Shown here: positions 33,373 through 43,100 of the stretch, piece by piece
Layout: every line of letters begins with the position of its first letter
Numbering within the stretch: the stretch's first letter is position 1
Assembly (NCBI RefSeq): GCF_017833415.1
Contig: NZ_JAFICC010000003.1
Coordinates: 310,001-374,000, forward strand
From: Flavobacterium sp. 1355
Lineage (GTDB): Bacteria; Bacteroidota; Bacteroidia; Flavobacteriales; Flavobacteriaceae
Reading direction: 5' to 3'
Length of the DNA: 64,000 bases
The notes under the pieces: generated by a model
What the model was told of the DNA's origin: nothing
The model's database searches: none
What the model saw: the letters and a program-made list of their open reading frames with translations, nothing else
Made by a program: the position numbers and the translations under genes

Positions 33373-34974
33373 TTAGTAATTTGGGTTTTGAGAAATTAAA
33401 CCTCCACTCAAATCGATTTCTATTTGTGGTATTGGCCATAATAAATGCTTTGCCGGATTGAAGTTGATGCCTTTATCCTGAGGTTCTCTTGTATTGGTTG
33501 TTTCATACGGATCTGTAGAATTCAAATTGTATTGTACAAATGCTCCGTTTGGCCCCATTAATGATTCTATAACCGGTTTTCCTGTATTTGGATCTTTTTC
33601 ACGGCGAATATCAAACAGACGCAATCCTTCAAAAGCTAATTCTAAACGGCGCTCTTTGTAGATTTGTTTTAAAAGTGCCGGACCTGCTAAACCTGTTTTT
33701 GGGTCTAATTTTACACGGGCCCTGATAATGTTGATATCTGCCAATGCATCTCCGCCAACGTGGTAACTCGCTTCTGCTCTTGTTAAATACATTTCTGCCA
33801 AACGAATCAACGGAATATTTAATGGTAAATGTTCGTATTGTTTGTCTAATGAACGGCGTGTTGCTATAGGAATATAATATTTGCGACAAATACGTCCTGA
33901 TTTATTGTCATTTAAACTGAATTTATGCGTTGGATTCAAAACCTCATCACCATAAGCAGGTTCTCCCCATTTTGTAATCGTGCTTCTGCGGCGAATAACA
34001 TCATTTTCAGAAAGATAAGCATTTTCTAAATCACTTGTAGGCATACACCATCCCCATCCGTCAAGGACATCTGCGGCATCATTGCTTGGAAAGTTTTTCT
34101 TGTCCTCACCTCTGGCTCCTGCTAAGGTTGGCAAAGCTGATCCTAAATTCTTATCCTGTACTGAGGACGATTGTGCTTCCAGAATAGATTCTACCCCATT
34201 ATGATTGTTGACATTCCAGATGTTTAAAAAGTCTGTTTCCAATGAGTAAGGACCTTCTGTAATTACTTTGTTTGAATATGTTTTTGCTTCGGCCCATTTT
34301 TCCTGAAATAATGAGACACGAGCCAGTAAGGCATAAGCTGCCCATTTGTTTACTCTTCCGCTTCTGTTTACCGGAATATTTTCAAGCCTTGCCGCAGATT
34401 CTTTAAGATCAGCTTCAATTTGTGCATAAACAGCCGGAACCGGGCTGCGTTCTAATTTTAAATCTCCCGTTCCCAATGATGTTGTATACAAAGGTACAGC
34501 TCCGTAATTGTTTACCAGTTCGTAATAACAATATGCACGAACAAACAAAGATTCTCCTACATATTGGTTTCTTTGAGATTCGCTGATTGGCGATGCTTCC
34601 ATTTTCTCCAAACCAATGTTTGCTGACTGGATTGTAAAATAATGAGCGGTGTACATACTGTTCATATCTCCCATGTTGTCGGGCGTAATGATGTATTGGG
34701 AACAAGGTCTGTGTGCTGAATTATCCTGACCTGTGTTGCCCATCCAGGCATCATCTGTAGCCATTTCGTTGGTGACTCTTGGTGCTACCAAGGTATACCA
34801 GTCGTTTGGCAGTAATAATCTGCGTGTTAACTCATTGACATAATTTTCGCATTCTTGTGCGGTCTGAAAGTAGTTCTCTAAAGTTTGAGTTCCTCTTTCT
34901 TCTTTTTCAATAAAATCACTACACGAAACGGATAGTAGAGAAAAAGCTATTATTGATACTAGTATTTTTTTCAT
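33373..34974 (-). CDS. SusD/RagB-family glycan-binding lipoprotein (arabinogalactan locus)
   Basis: Surface lipoprotein partner of the SusC at 34986-38018. Lipid acceptor Cys18 (LLSVSCSDF) is followed by acidic residues (SDFIEKEE). The TPR-like part (SLFVRAYCYYELVNNYGAVPLYT) and C-terminal part (KERRLELAFEGLRLFDIRR, HLLWPIPQIEIDLS, NPNY end) define the family; 533 residues is usual. It starts 11 bases after susC and ends one base before the lipoprotein GH30 gene, so the three are one transcript. Confidence 0.96.
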   Translation of the reverse strand: MKKILVSIIAFSLLSVSCSDFIEKEERGTQTLENYFQTAQECENYVNELTRRLLLPNDWYTLVAPRVTNEMATDDAWMGNTGQDNSAHRPCSQYIITPDNMGDMNSMYTAHYFTIQSANIGLEKMEASPISESQRNQYVGESLFVRAYCYYELVNNYGAVPLYTTSLGTGDLKLERSPVPAVYAQIEADLKESAARLENIPVNRSGRVNKWAAYALLARVSLFQEKWAEAKTYSNKVITEGPYSLETDFLNIWNVNNHNGVESILEAQSSSVQDKNLGSALPTLAGARGEDKKNFPSNDAADVLDGWGWCMPTSDLENAYLSENDVIRRRSTITKWGEPAYGDEVLNPTHKFSLNDNKSGRICRKYYIPIATRRSLDKQYEHLPLNIPLIRLAEMYLTRAEASYHVGGDALADINIIRARVKLDPKTGLAGPALLKQIYKERRLELAFEGLRLFDIRREKDPNTGKPVIESLMGPNGAFVQYNLNSTDPYETTNTREPQDKGINFNPAKHLLWPIPQIEIDLSGGLISQNPNY

Positions 34975-34985
34975 ATCTCTTTTTA

Positions 34986-37900
34986 TTAAAATGCAACATT
35001 AAGACCCATTAGTATTGTTGGCTGAACCGGATAGTTCCATCCGCCAAATCCTGAACCTTTAACTCTGTCACCTTTGTCAGGATCTCCTCCTGCAACTTCG
35101 GGATCAACTCCTGTGTAGTTGGTCCATGTCCATAAATTCTGTCCTGATAATGACAGTCTTAATTTGTCTAAGCCAAACTTATTATAGAAGGAATACCCTA
35201 TCTGCAGGTTTTTTAATCGTACATAAGAACCATCTTCTACGTACAGAGATGAGAATTTTGTAAAGTTTTCGTTGTTATCATCTTTGGATAAACGGGGAAC
35301 ATAATTAGAAGTTCCTTCTCCGTGCCACGCCATTTGATCGAGACCGCTTACTTTGTTGGTTAAACTTGCACCATTGTATAAATCTGAAATATTTTGATTT
35401 ACAATATCATTTCCAATACCTGAATAAAAGTTGGCTACTAAGTCAAATTGTTGGTAAGCAAAATTTAAGTTTAGTCCAACATTATAATCTGCCCATGGAG
35501 TTCCGATTTTTGTTCTGTCCTTATCGTCTAATTTTCCGTCTCCGTTTACATCTTTAAAGCGAACATCTCCTACCTGTGCATATGGCTGCATTTTTGTTCC
35601 GTGTTCATCTGTATGAGAATTTAATTCGGTTTGGTTTTGAAATAATCCATCAGCAACATATCCGTAGAAATATCCAGGTTCTTCTCCCTTTACCGTTAAT
35701 GTTCTGTTTCCTGATCCGTACAGTTTTTCGCTGTCAGAAGAAAGAGAAAGCATTTCTACATCTACTGTCGTAAAAGTTACATCAACACCGTATGAGAAAT
35801 CCCCTTTTTTATCTTTATAAGAAACCAGCAAATCGATACCGCTGGATTGCATGGATCCAACATTTGTCCACATTGTTGAGTATGCGGGAAAACCACTATA
35901 GGTTGGAAATTGTTTTAAGAACAGCATATCTTCTGTTTTTTTCTTATAATATTCTAAAGATCCTGAAAGTTTGTTTTTCCATAATCCGAAATCAATTCCA
36001 AAACTCATATCCTCAACTGTTTCCCATTTTATGTCTTTATTGGCCATAGATGAAGGGAAAGAAGTATCGGTAACAACGTCACCAATCGGATAAAATCCTT
36101 GTCCGATATTAGACTGATAAACTGCTGTTGGCAAGCCCTGATTACCTACTTTTCCCCAACCTGCCCTGAATCTAAGATCACTTAATACATCCTTTGTTGA
36201 ATCCATAAATCCTTCATTTAAGATTCTCCATGAAACGGACGCTGAAGGGAAATTGGCCCATTTATTATTGGTCATGAACTTTGATGATCCATCACGTCTA
36301 AAAGTTCCGGTAAAATAATATTTACCGTCATAGTTATAAGAAAAACGGGAAATGTAAGACATCAAAGAACTGGACCAGCTGTTACCATCACTTTTGCGGT
36401 TTTTAGTAGCTGCTTTTAATTCTCTCATCACGTCAGAATTGTTAGGAATTCCTTCGCCATAACCCCAAACATCATTTCCGTTGTATTCTTCCATTGTATT
36501 ACCTACCATTAACGAAGCATTGTGTTTTTCTGCAAATGTTCTGGAATAGGTAATCGTATTTTGCCATGTCCAGTCTGCGTTGGTGGTATTTTTTCTTTCT
36601 ACGCTATTAATTTCTTCTTTTTCATGCGCGGCATCAATCACAAAATCCGGTCTGAAGATACTTTGTGTTTTGTCTCCAACTTCTATAGATCCTTGTGTAC
36701 GAATCACTAATCCTTTTATTGGTGTGTATTGTAAATATCCATTTGTATTCAGATTGTACTGATCTGTATAGTCATCATATCTTTTTACAGCTGCAACAGG
36801 ATTCCATACATAAGATGGAGAACGGGCATAAATACTATATTCATTTTCAGTCCCGTTTAACTGATCTGCGGGTTTGTAAATTGGCGTAATCGGGTCAATT
36901 TTATCAAAATCTGCCCAATTTCCAGGAGCTCCCCAGGTTTCGTAACGAGGGTTTAGCGTAATTCCTGCAGAAAAACTATCAGAGAATTTAAAATCATTGG
37001 CGATTCTCATCGTTATTCTTTCCCATCCGCCAATTGCATACATAGATTCAGCATCATAATAATTTAAACTAATGGCATATGTATGTTTCTCTGAACCTCC
37101 TGAGACACCCAAAGAAGCATTAGTTACAGGAGTTCCTCCTCTGATTCCTGCTTTCCACCAGTCTGTAGTTTTTCCTCTATATTGAGATGGATTTGGCAAA
37201 TAATCACTGTAGCCGGAATTATTATAGGCTTTATTCATGATAGTGGCATATCCTTCTGCATCGGCCATATTATAAGGATTGTTCATAATCTGAAAACCAG
37301 AACTTATGTCAAAAGTAAATCTGGTTTTACCCACTTTTCCTTTTTTTGTTGTAATCAGGATAACCCCGTTCGAAGCACGAGAACCATAAATAGCACTTGC
37401 AGAAGCATCTTTTAAGACTTCCATAGATTCAATTTCATTATTACTAAGGAAATTAATACTCGTTCCCATCGGAATTCCGTCTACTACATAAAGCGGGTCT
37501 GTACTAAGATTTACAGTAGAAATACCACGAATCAAAACTCTTGGCTGTGCTCCGGGTCCTCCTTGTCCTGTTACCTGAACTCCGGCTACTTTTCCCTGTA
37601 ATGATTCTGTAACGTTTCCTACAGTCATTGTCTGAAGCTCTTTTCCTTTTACGGAAGAAATGGAACTTGTTACATCGCTCTTCTTAACTGCGGCGTATCC
37701 TACGACTACAATTTCGTCCAAAGACTGGCTGGCTTCTTCCAGAACAATATCAAATTCTGTTTTGTCACCAACCTGAATTGTTTTACTGGAAAATCCAACA
37801 AAAGAAAACTCAATCTGTGCATTTTTATTTGGAACCGAAATCGAGAATTTACCATCAAAATCGGTTGCTGTCGTTGTCGAAGTTCCTTTTACTATCAGGT

Positions 37901-38018
37901 TAGCTCCGGGAATCGGCACTGCAGCCTTATCCTTTACGGTTCCTTTTACTGTTATCTGACCAAATGTTGCAGCAGTGCACAACATGGTAATAAATAACCA
38001 TATATATTTATATTTCAT
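34986..38018 (-). CDS. SusC-like TonB-dependent outer-membrane transporter (arabinogalactan locus)
   Basis: Complete 1010-residue transporter. Signal peptide to about residue 21 (AATFGQ); carboxypeptidase-regulatory-like domain about 22-105 (VKGTVKDKAAVPIPGANLIV, DFDGKFSI); TonB-box-like LDEIVVVGYA; plug domain (VLIRGISTVN, MEVLKDASASAIYGSRAS); barrel to the C-terminus (YPVQPTILMGLNVAF). It has no extra FecR-interacting signalling domain, which agrees with control by the HTCS sensor upstream instead of a sigma/anti-sigma pair. Substrate is inferred from neighbours to be beta-1,6-galactan-rich oligosaccharide. Confidence 0.97.
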   Translation of the reverse strand: MKYKYIWLFITMLCTAATFGQITVKGTVKDKAAVPIPGANLIVKGTSTTTATDFDGKFSISVPNKNAQIEFSFVGFSSKTIQVGDKTEFDIVLEEASQSLDEIVVVGYAAVKKSDVTSSISSVKGKELQTMTVGNVTESLQGKVAGVQVTGQGGPGAQPRVLIRGISTVNLSTDPLYVVDGIPMGTSINFLSNNEIESMEVLKDASASAIYGSRASNGVILITTKKGKVGKTRFTFDISSGFQIMNNPYNMADAEGYATIMNKAYNNSGYSDYLPNPSQYRGKTTDWWKAGIRGGTPVTNASLGVSGGSEKHTYAISLNYYDAESMYAIGGWERITMRIANDFKFSDSFSAGITLNPRYETWGAPGNWADFDKIDPITPIYKPADQLNGTENEYSIYARSPSYVWNPVAAVKRYDDYTDQYNLNTNGYLQYTPIKGLVIRTQGSIEVGDKTQSIFRPDFVIDAAHEKEEINSVERKNTTNADWTWQNTITYSRTFAEKHNASLMVGNTMEEYNGNDVWGYGEGIPNNSDVMRELKAATKNRKSDGNSWSSSLMSYISRFSYNYDGKYYFTGTFRRDGSSKFMTNNKWANFPSASVSWRILNEGFMDSTKDVLSDLRFRAGWGKVGNQGLPTAVYQSNIGQGFYPIGDVVTDTSFPSSMANKDIKWETVEDMSFGIDFGLWKNKLSGSLEYYKKKTEDMLFLKQFPTYSGFPAYSTMWTNVGSMQSSGIDLLVSYKDKKGDFSYGVDVTFTTVDVEMLSLSSDSEKLYGSGNRTLTVKGEEPGYFYGYVADGLFQNQTELNSHTDEHGTKMQPYAQVGDVRFKDVNGDGKLDDKDRTKIGTPWADYNVGLNLNFAYQQFDLVANFYSGIGNDIVNQNISDLYNGASLTNKVSGLDQMAWHGEGTSNYVPRLSKDDNNENFTKFSSLYVEDGSYVRLKNLQIGYSFYNKFGLDKLRLSLSGQNLWTWTNYTGVDPEVAGGDPDKGDRVKGSGFGGWNYPVQPTILMGLNVAF

Positions 38019-38065
38019 ATTAAGATGTTTTATTAATTAAACGCTATAACAAAAATGAGAGATGA

Positions 38066-39463
38066 TTATTTTTTTGTTATAAATACTCTTTCCAATTCTG
38101 TATCAAGAACTACTTTGTATACTCCGGGCGCTGCAGGATATTTGGCATTTCCATTATCTCCCGGTGACATTGTTGCAATTCCGTTTTTGATCAATCTCCA
38201 GGATGGATCCCACCATTGACCAGTGAAGGTTGCTTCCATTGTCCCTGTAAGCGTATATTCTCCAACTAATTGATAAGGGTTGTTTGCATTATTGGCCAAA
38301 TGCAGCCCTGTCTGCGTCCATGCGTCCCAGGTGTCCCATGTTGCACCCTGAATTCCTCCTCCGCAAACACTCACAAAAGGTCTTCTCATAGCGGCATCAT
38401 CATGCCATAATCCATTGGCAATATCGGCCCAGACTTTGCTTGTTGGTGTGTATTTGGTTGCGGTGTAAATAAGTGTGTTTGGATTTATTTTTATATTGTA
38501 ATATCCTTTTGTCGGCAAAATAATAGGTGCAGAAGCAACATCATCTGTTAAGTTTCCTGATCCGTTTAATCCAAAGCAATGTGGGGCAAAGCCTGATTCC
38601 TGACCTAAGAAATAAATTTCTTTATTGTCTTTGTCTGCATAATATTTGAATTCAAAATCTTGTCCATTTTTCTCATGAAAATACATTGGGACACCAACCG
38701 CATCGGTGGTAAGATTGGTTCCTTTTGGCTGATCGCATAAGTAAATAGCCGGATACTCGTTTGTAGCCACAATATTAACGTTTAATGAACCTGTATTCGG
38801 GATTGCAAATTTATCTTTTGCAGTAATTGTCAATACATAATTAGCGGCTGTTACCGGCAATGTATATGTTTTGTTGAAAGTATACGACTGAGGTGCATTG
38901 TCTAACTGAATTGTTTCATCAATACCTAAGTCAGCACATTGAACCTGAATGTAGTCGATACCAGAATCGTCATTTACAACAAAATGAACAGGCAATTCAT
39001 TGCTGGTTGATAATAAGACCACAGCGCCTTCTTTTGGTGTGATCATACTAATAGCGGGAGCAGAAAATTCTCCATCAAGACGTAAGTTGATTTCTTCGTC
39101 TATGGCGTTATTAGAAACGTCTGTTATGGTTAATTTTATTTTAAAAGTTTCTGATGTTCCTCTGTTGGCAGGAATTTCAAAAAAATAACTCAAATCATAC
39201 GATTTAAGTAAAGGATCTGATGCAAAAGCAATCACTTTGTCCAGTGATAATTCCGGAATCTGGATTCGTACGCTTTTTAATCCTAAATCATCTGCAATGG
39301 CAGCTTTGATTTCAAATTTTCGGGTTGGTGCCCCATAAATTTCTTCTGTAGCAACAGTAACTGTCGGATTATCTGAACTGGGAAAATCAGTTTCGTTATT
39401 TTGACATCCTGAAAACAGAATTACAAAAAACGAAAGAAAAATTAAGAATAGATTTTTTTTCAT
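38066..39463 (-). CDS. SusE/F-like surface glycan-binding lipoprotein
   Basis: First gene of the structural operon. Lipid acceptor Cys20 (LFSGCQNNETD) with following acidic residues marks a surface lipoprotein. Two Ig-like beta-sandwich repeats are visible (about 30-125 and 130-235, each ending in LTITDVS- or LTITAKD-type strands), then a C-terminal region of about 220 residues rich in Trp (WDTWDAWTQ, TGQWWDPSWRLI) that ends LDTELERVFITKK, like the last binding module of SusE/SusF proteins. No catalytic motif is present. Its place before susC is unusual; these proteins usually follow susD. Binding role is inferred from architecture and position. Confidence 0.78.
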   Translation of the reverse strand: MKKNLFLIFLSFFVILFSGCQNNETDFPSSDNPTVTVATEEIYGAPTRKFEIKAAIADDLGLKSVRIQIPELSLDKVIAFASDPLLKSYDLSYFFEIPANRGTSETFKIKLTITDVSNNAIDEEINLRLDGEFSAPAISMITPKEGAVVLLSTSNELPVHFVVNDDSGIDYIQVQCADLGIDETIQLDNAPQSYTFNKTYTLPVTAANYVLTITAKDKFAIPNTGSLNVNIVATNEYPAIYLCDQPKGTNLTTDAVGVPMYFHEKNGQDFEFKYYADKDNKEIYFLGQESGFAPHCFGLNGSGNLTDDVASAPIILPTKGYYNIKINPNTLIYTATKYTPTSKVWADIANGLWHDDAAMRRPFVSVCGGGIQGATWDTWDAWTQTGLHLANNANNPYQLVGEYTLTGTMEATFTGQWWDPSWRLIKNGIATMSPGDNGNAKYPAAPGVYKVVLDTELERVFITKK

Positions 39464-39707
39464 TTCTTTAATTTTAAGGTTAGGTTTAGTTAGTTTGTTT
39501 ATTCTAAAAATGTTGGTTTTGAAAATTAATCCCGGTTAAGGATTCCAAATATTTCTTTGGCAAAGAAATAGTACAATAAAAACGTAGTGGTTTGGTTGTT
39601 GTCATGTTAGTAATGGTTAATTTATTTTTCTTTTTTATCCTTGGCAGCAGTTTAATTTCAAATACAGGAATTCTGCTGTTTTATATCTGACATCTAATTT
39701 GTGTTAA

Positions 39708-39732
39708 AACCCGCAGTAAAAAACTGCGGGTT
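39708..39732 (-). terminator. Leader hairpin, possible attenuator
   Basis: Stem AACCCGCAGT / ACTGCGGGTT with a 5-base loop. Read on the minus strand a short T run (GGGTTTTAAC) follows. It may terminate HTCS transcription or attenuate the locus transcript. Confidence 0.6.
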
Positions 39733-39831
39733 GATAAGTATGTAAAACCAACTCTTACATCTTTTTTTAAAGAAGGCTCAATTCTTTAAATGACCAAAAA
39801 CTTATCTAAAAAAAACAACACTGATGATTCG

Positions 39832-39859
39832 TATAGTAATGAAACTTTCGATTACTATA
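39832..39859. promoter_or_regulatory. Inverted repeat at the predicted start site
   Basis: TATAGTAAT and its exact complement ATTACTATA, 10 bases apart, lie directly downstream of the -7 box. Either an operator or a hairpin at the 5' end of the mRNA. Confidence 0.5.
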
Positions 39860-39863
39860 AGTG

Positions 39864-39891
39864 CAAAGTAATGTCTGTTTTAAAACTTCAA
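39864..39891 (-). promoter_or_regulatory. Predicted promoter of the arabinogalactan locus
   Basis: On the minus strand: TTG (39889-39891), 17-base spacer, TTACTTTG (39864-39871), one mismatch to TAnnTTTG. It implies a 5' leader of about 390 bases before the SusE-like gene. Confidence 0.5.
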
Positions 39892-40113
39892 GGAGGGGTA
39901 AAATGGAAAAAAAAGGAGGTCAAAATTGCAATTAACTATTATTTTACACTTAAAATTACTAACTATTAAAAAATAAACACTAATTTTTAAATAATATGGA
40001 ATTATTGTTTGCACACTATTTTTTCAGCTATAACGTTTTAATTTTTATTAATTCGCATTAAAGATGAAAATCGTAAAGTAGATTTAGCGCTGCACATAAA
40101 ATTCAAAACGGTC

Positions 40114-43100
40114 TTATTTGATTACGTTTAAATCTGAATTAAATGAACTTTTATATTTTTTGATGTATTCTGATGGAGTCATTCCAAAAAGCTTTACAAA
40201 TTGCTGCCTGAAATATTTCGGATCTTCAAAACCAACTTCAGCGCTTGCTTGTGTTATATTAATATCCTCAGTTAGCATGAGCATGGCTGCTCTTCTTATT
40301 CTCACTGAGCGAATAAAAGCATTTAAGGTCTGCCCCGAAATAATTTTGATTTTGGTATAAAGCGTTCTGTGGCTCATCCCCATTTCGAGAGCAAAGTTTT
40401 TGATTGTAAAATCTCTTTTATGAATATTTGCTTCGACAATATCAATACACTTTTTTAAGATTTCCTGATACTCTAACGGAACTTTCTGATTGTTTTCCTT
40501 AAGTGTAATACTGTCCAAGAAATACTTGCGCAGCATACTCCTGTTTTTCAATAACGATTCTACACGTGCCATGAGAATATCATCATCAAAAGGCTTGGTG
40601 ATATAATCATCTGCACCGTCACTTATTCCCTGAAGATGGGTTTCGGGATTTTTTGAAGCTGTAAGTAATATTACGGGAATGTGTGATAATGCATTGTCTT
40701 CTTTTATTTTCCTGCACAATTCCAGGCCATCCATGCTGTCCATAGTAATGTCGCTGATTACTAAGTCGGGCATATGCTTTTTGGTTTCTTTTAATCCTTC
40801 TTCCCCGTTTTCTGCACTAAAAACAACATACGCCTCAGAAAATAGTTTTAGAAGATATGCCCTTATTTCTGCATTATCATCAATAATCAGGATGGTACGC
40901 TTATTTGTGAGCATTACTTTCTGAAAATCACTTTCTGAAACTATATTTACCGACTTGTTTTCTTCGCCATCATCAATTATAAGCTCATCAAACAGCTGGC
41001 TTCTTTTTGCAATAACATTTGTGATTTCGATATCTTTAAAATGACTGCTTCCTTTTAAGAAGGTTAATTTAAAGATGCTTCCTTTGCCAATTTCACTGGT
41101 GCAGCTTACTTTTCCTTTATGTTTGTCTACAAAATATTTTACGATATAAAGTCCGATTCCAAAACCGGTTCCTACCGAAACTTTAGAATTAATTTGTTTG
41201 AATTTTTCAAAGATCACTTCAATATCTTTCTTTTCGATACCATCTCCATTATCCGAAATTTCCAACATTACTTCGGTTGCATTTTCAGAAAGATTAAGGT
41301 TTATTTCTCCTCCGGCTGGTGTATATTTAAAAGCGTTGGACATTAAATTGAATAAGGAAATTTCGATTTTTTCGTAATCTCCAATAATTTCAATTTCATG
41401 GTCCGGAATAGTAAAATTGTACCTAATGTTTTTTTCTTTTGCCTGATTTACAAAACACTGATAGACTTCATTACAAAGACTATTTACATTTATCGCAGAC
41501 AATCTAAGAGAATCTGCATCATTTTCGGCTTTACGAAAAAGTAATAATTGATCTACCAGGCTCAAAAGTCTTCTTGCGTTTCTATGGGCAATAGCCAAAT
41601 CACTTCCGGAAGAACCATTTTCGACATTTTCTTTTTGAACCGCTTTTTTCAACGGATTTATAATCAGCGAAAGCGGTGTTCTGAATTCATGTGAGATATA
41701 CGTAAACATAGACGATTGTTTTTCGGCTATCTCCTTTTCTTTTTTGCTTTCTAATTCGGCAATTTTTACCTTATATTTTAATTCTTCCTTATTTTTATTG
41801 TATCTGATATAAGCCAAAATCCCGGCAATACCTATCAACAAATACAACGTATAAGCCCACCAGGTTCTATACCAGGGCGGCAAAACGGTTATGTTGATAA
41901 GACTTTCCTCTTTATTCCATCCCCCTTTAAAATTGGTTGTTTTAACTTTAAAAACATATTTCCCTTCCGGTAACCTGGAATAATTTGCTTTTCTGGTTTG
42001 CCCGACATAATTCCATTGTTCGTCCCAGCCTTCCAGATAATAGGCATAATTTATTTTGTCGGCATTGTTATAATTCAACGCAACAAATTCTAATGACAAA
42101 GTCGTTTGATCATACGAGAGACTCACTTCTTTTGTCTTATCAGAATCCTGTTCCGAAACTATTTCAGCATTTGTTTCTTCGACTGGCTGGTTATTGACAT
42201 AAAAATCCGTCAGCAATAAATTATTTTTCTGATTAAAACCTTTTATCGCTTCCGGAAAAAAGATGTTAAAGCCATTTATTCCTCCAAACAGAAATTCTCC
42301 TGTGGCTAATTTAATTCCGGCATTAAAACTAAACTGGTTGCTCTGAAGTCCGTCATTTACGGAGAAATTCCTAAATGTTCTTCTTTTTTTATCAAACCTG
42401 CAAATACCATTGTAGGTACTCATCCATAAATTTCCTTCTTTGTCTTCAAGGATTCTCAAAATGGTGTTTGAAGGCAGACCATCGTCTGTAGTAAGTCTTT
42501 TGAATGTATTTGTTTTTCTGTCAAATAATAACAATCCGCCTTCCTGAGTTGCCAGCCATAAGTTTTTGTCCTTATCTTCGTGGATATTCCTGATAGGATT
42601 TCCTATTGCGATTTTATTTATTTTACGATTATTTTTTTCAATAGAAAAAAGAGAAGTGTAATTTCCTGCCCACAATTTTCCGTCACTTGTTTCAGTAAGG
42701 CATTGCAAATTTGTGATGGATTTATCAAAAAGCACAAAACTATTTTTCTGTCTGTCAAAAAGATACAGGCACCCTTCGTTGGTTGCGCTTGCCCATATAT
42801 TTCCTTCTAAATCTTTATGTACAAACCATATGTTCTTTTCAGTTTGTTTGGTAAAAGGGTTATAACACGAAAAATGAGTGACAGTATTGGTCTTCGGATT
42901 AATTTTATTCACTCCGCCTGCCCATGTTGATAACCAGATCTCATTATTATTATCGCGTACAATTCCGGTAATAAATCCGCTGGAAAGTTTATTACTGTAG
43001 TTTATAAAAGTATTGTTTTTTCTGTCCCAGTATTTTAGTCCGGCTCCATCTGTACCTACCCACAAATTGTGTTTTTCATCTTCGCAAAATGACAAAATAA

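Larger units (their letters stand above)
39464..40113. other. 650-base regulatory region between HTCS gene and locus
   Basis: No gene is supported here. On the minus strand it holds, in transcription order, a promoter (39864-39891), a start-site inverted repeat (39832-39859), a strong hairpin (39708-39732) and then about 240 bases of AT-rich leader before the lipoprotein start. No obvious separate terminator for the HTCS gene is seen next to its stop codon. Confidence 0.6.
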
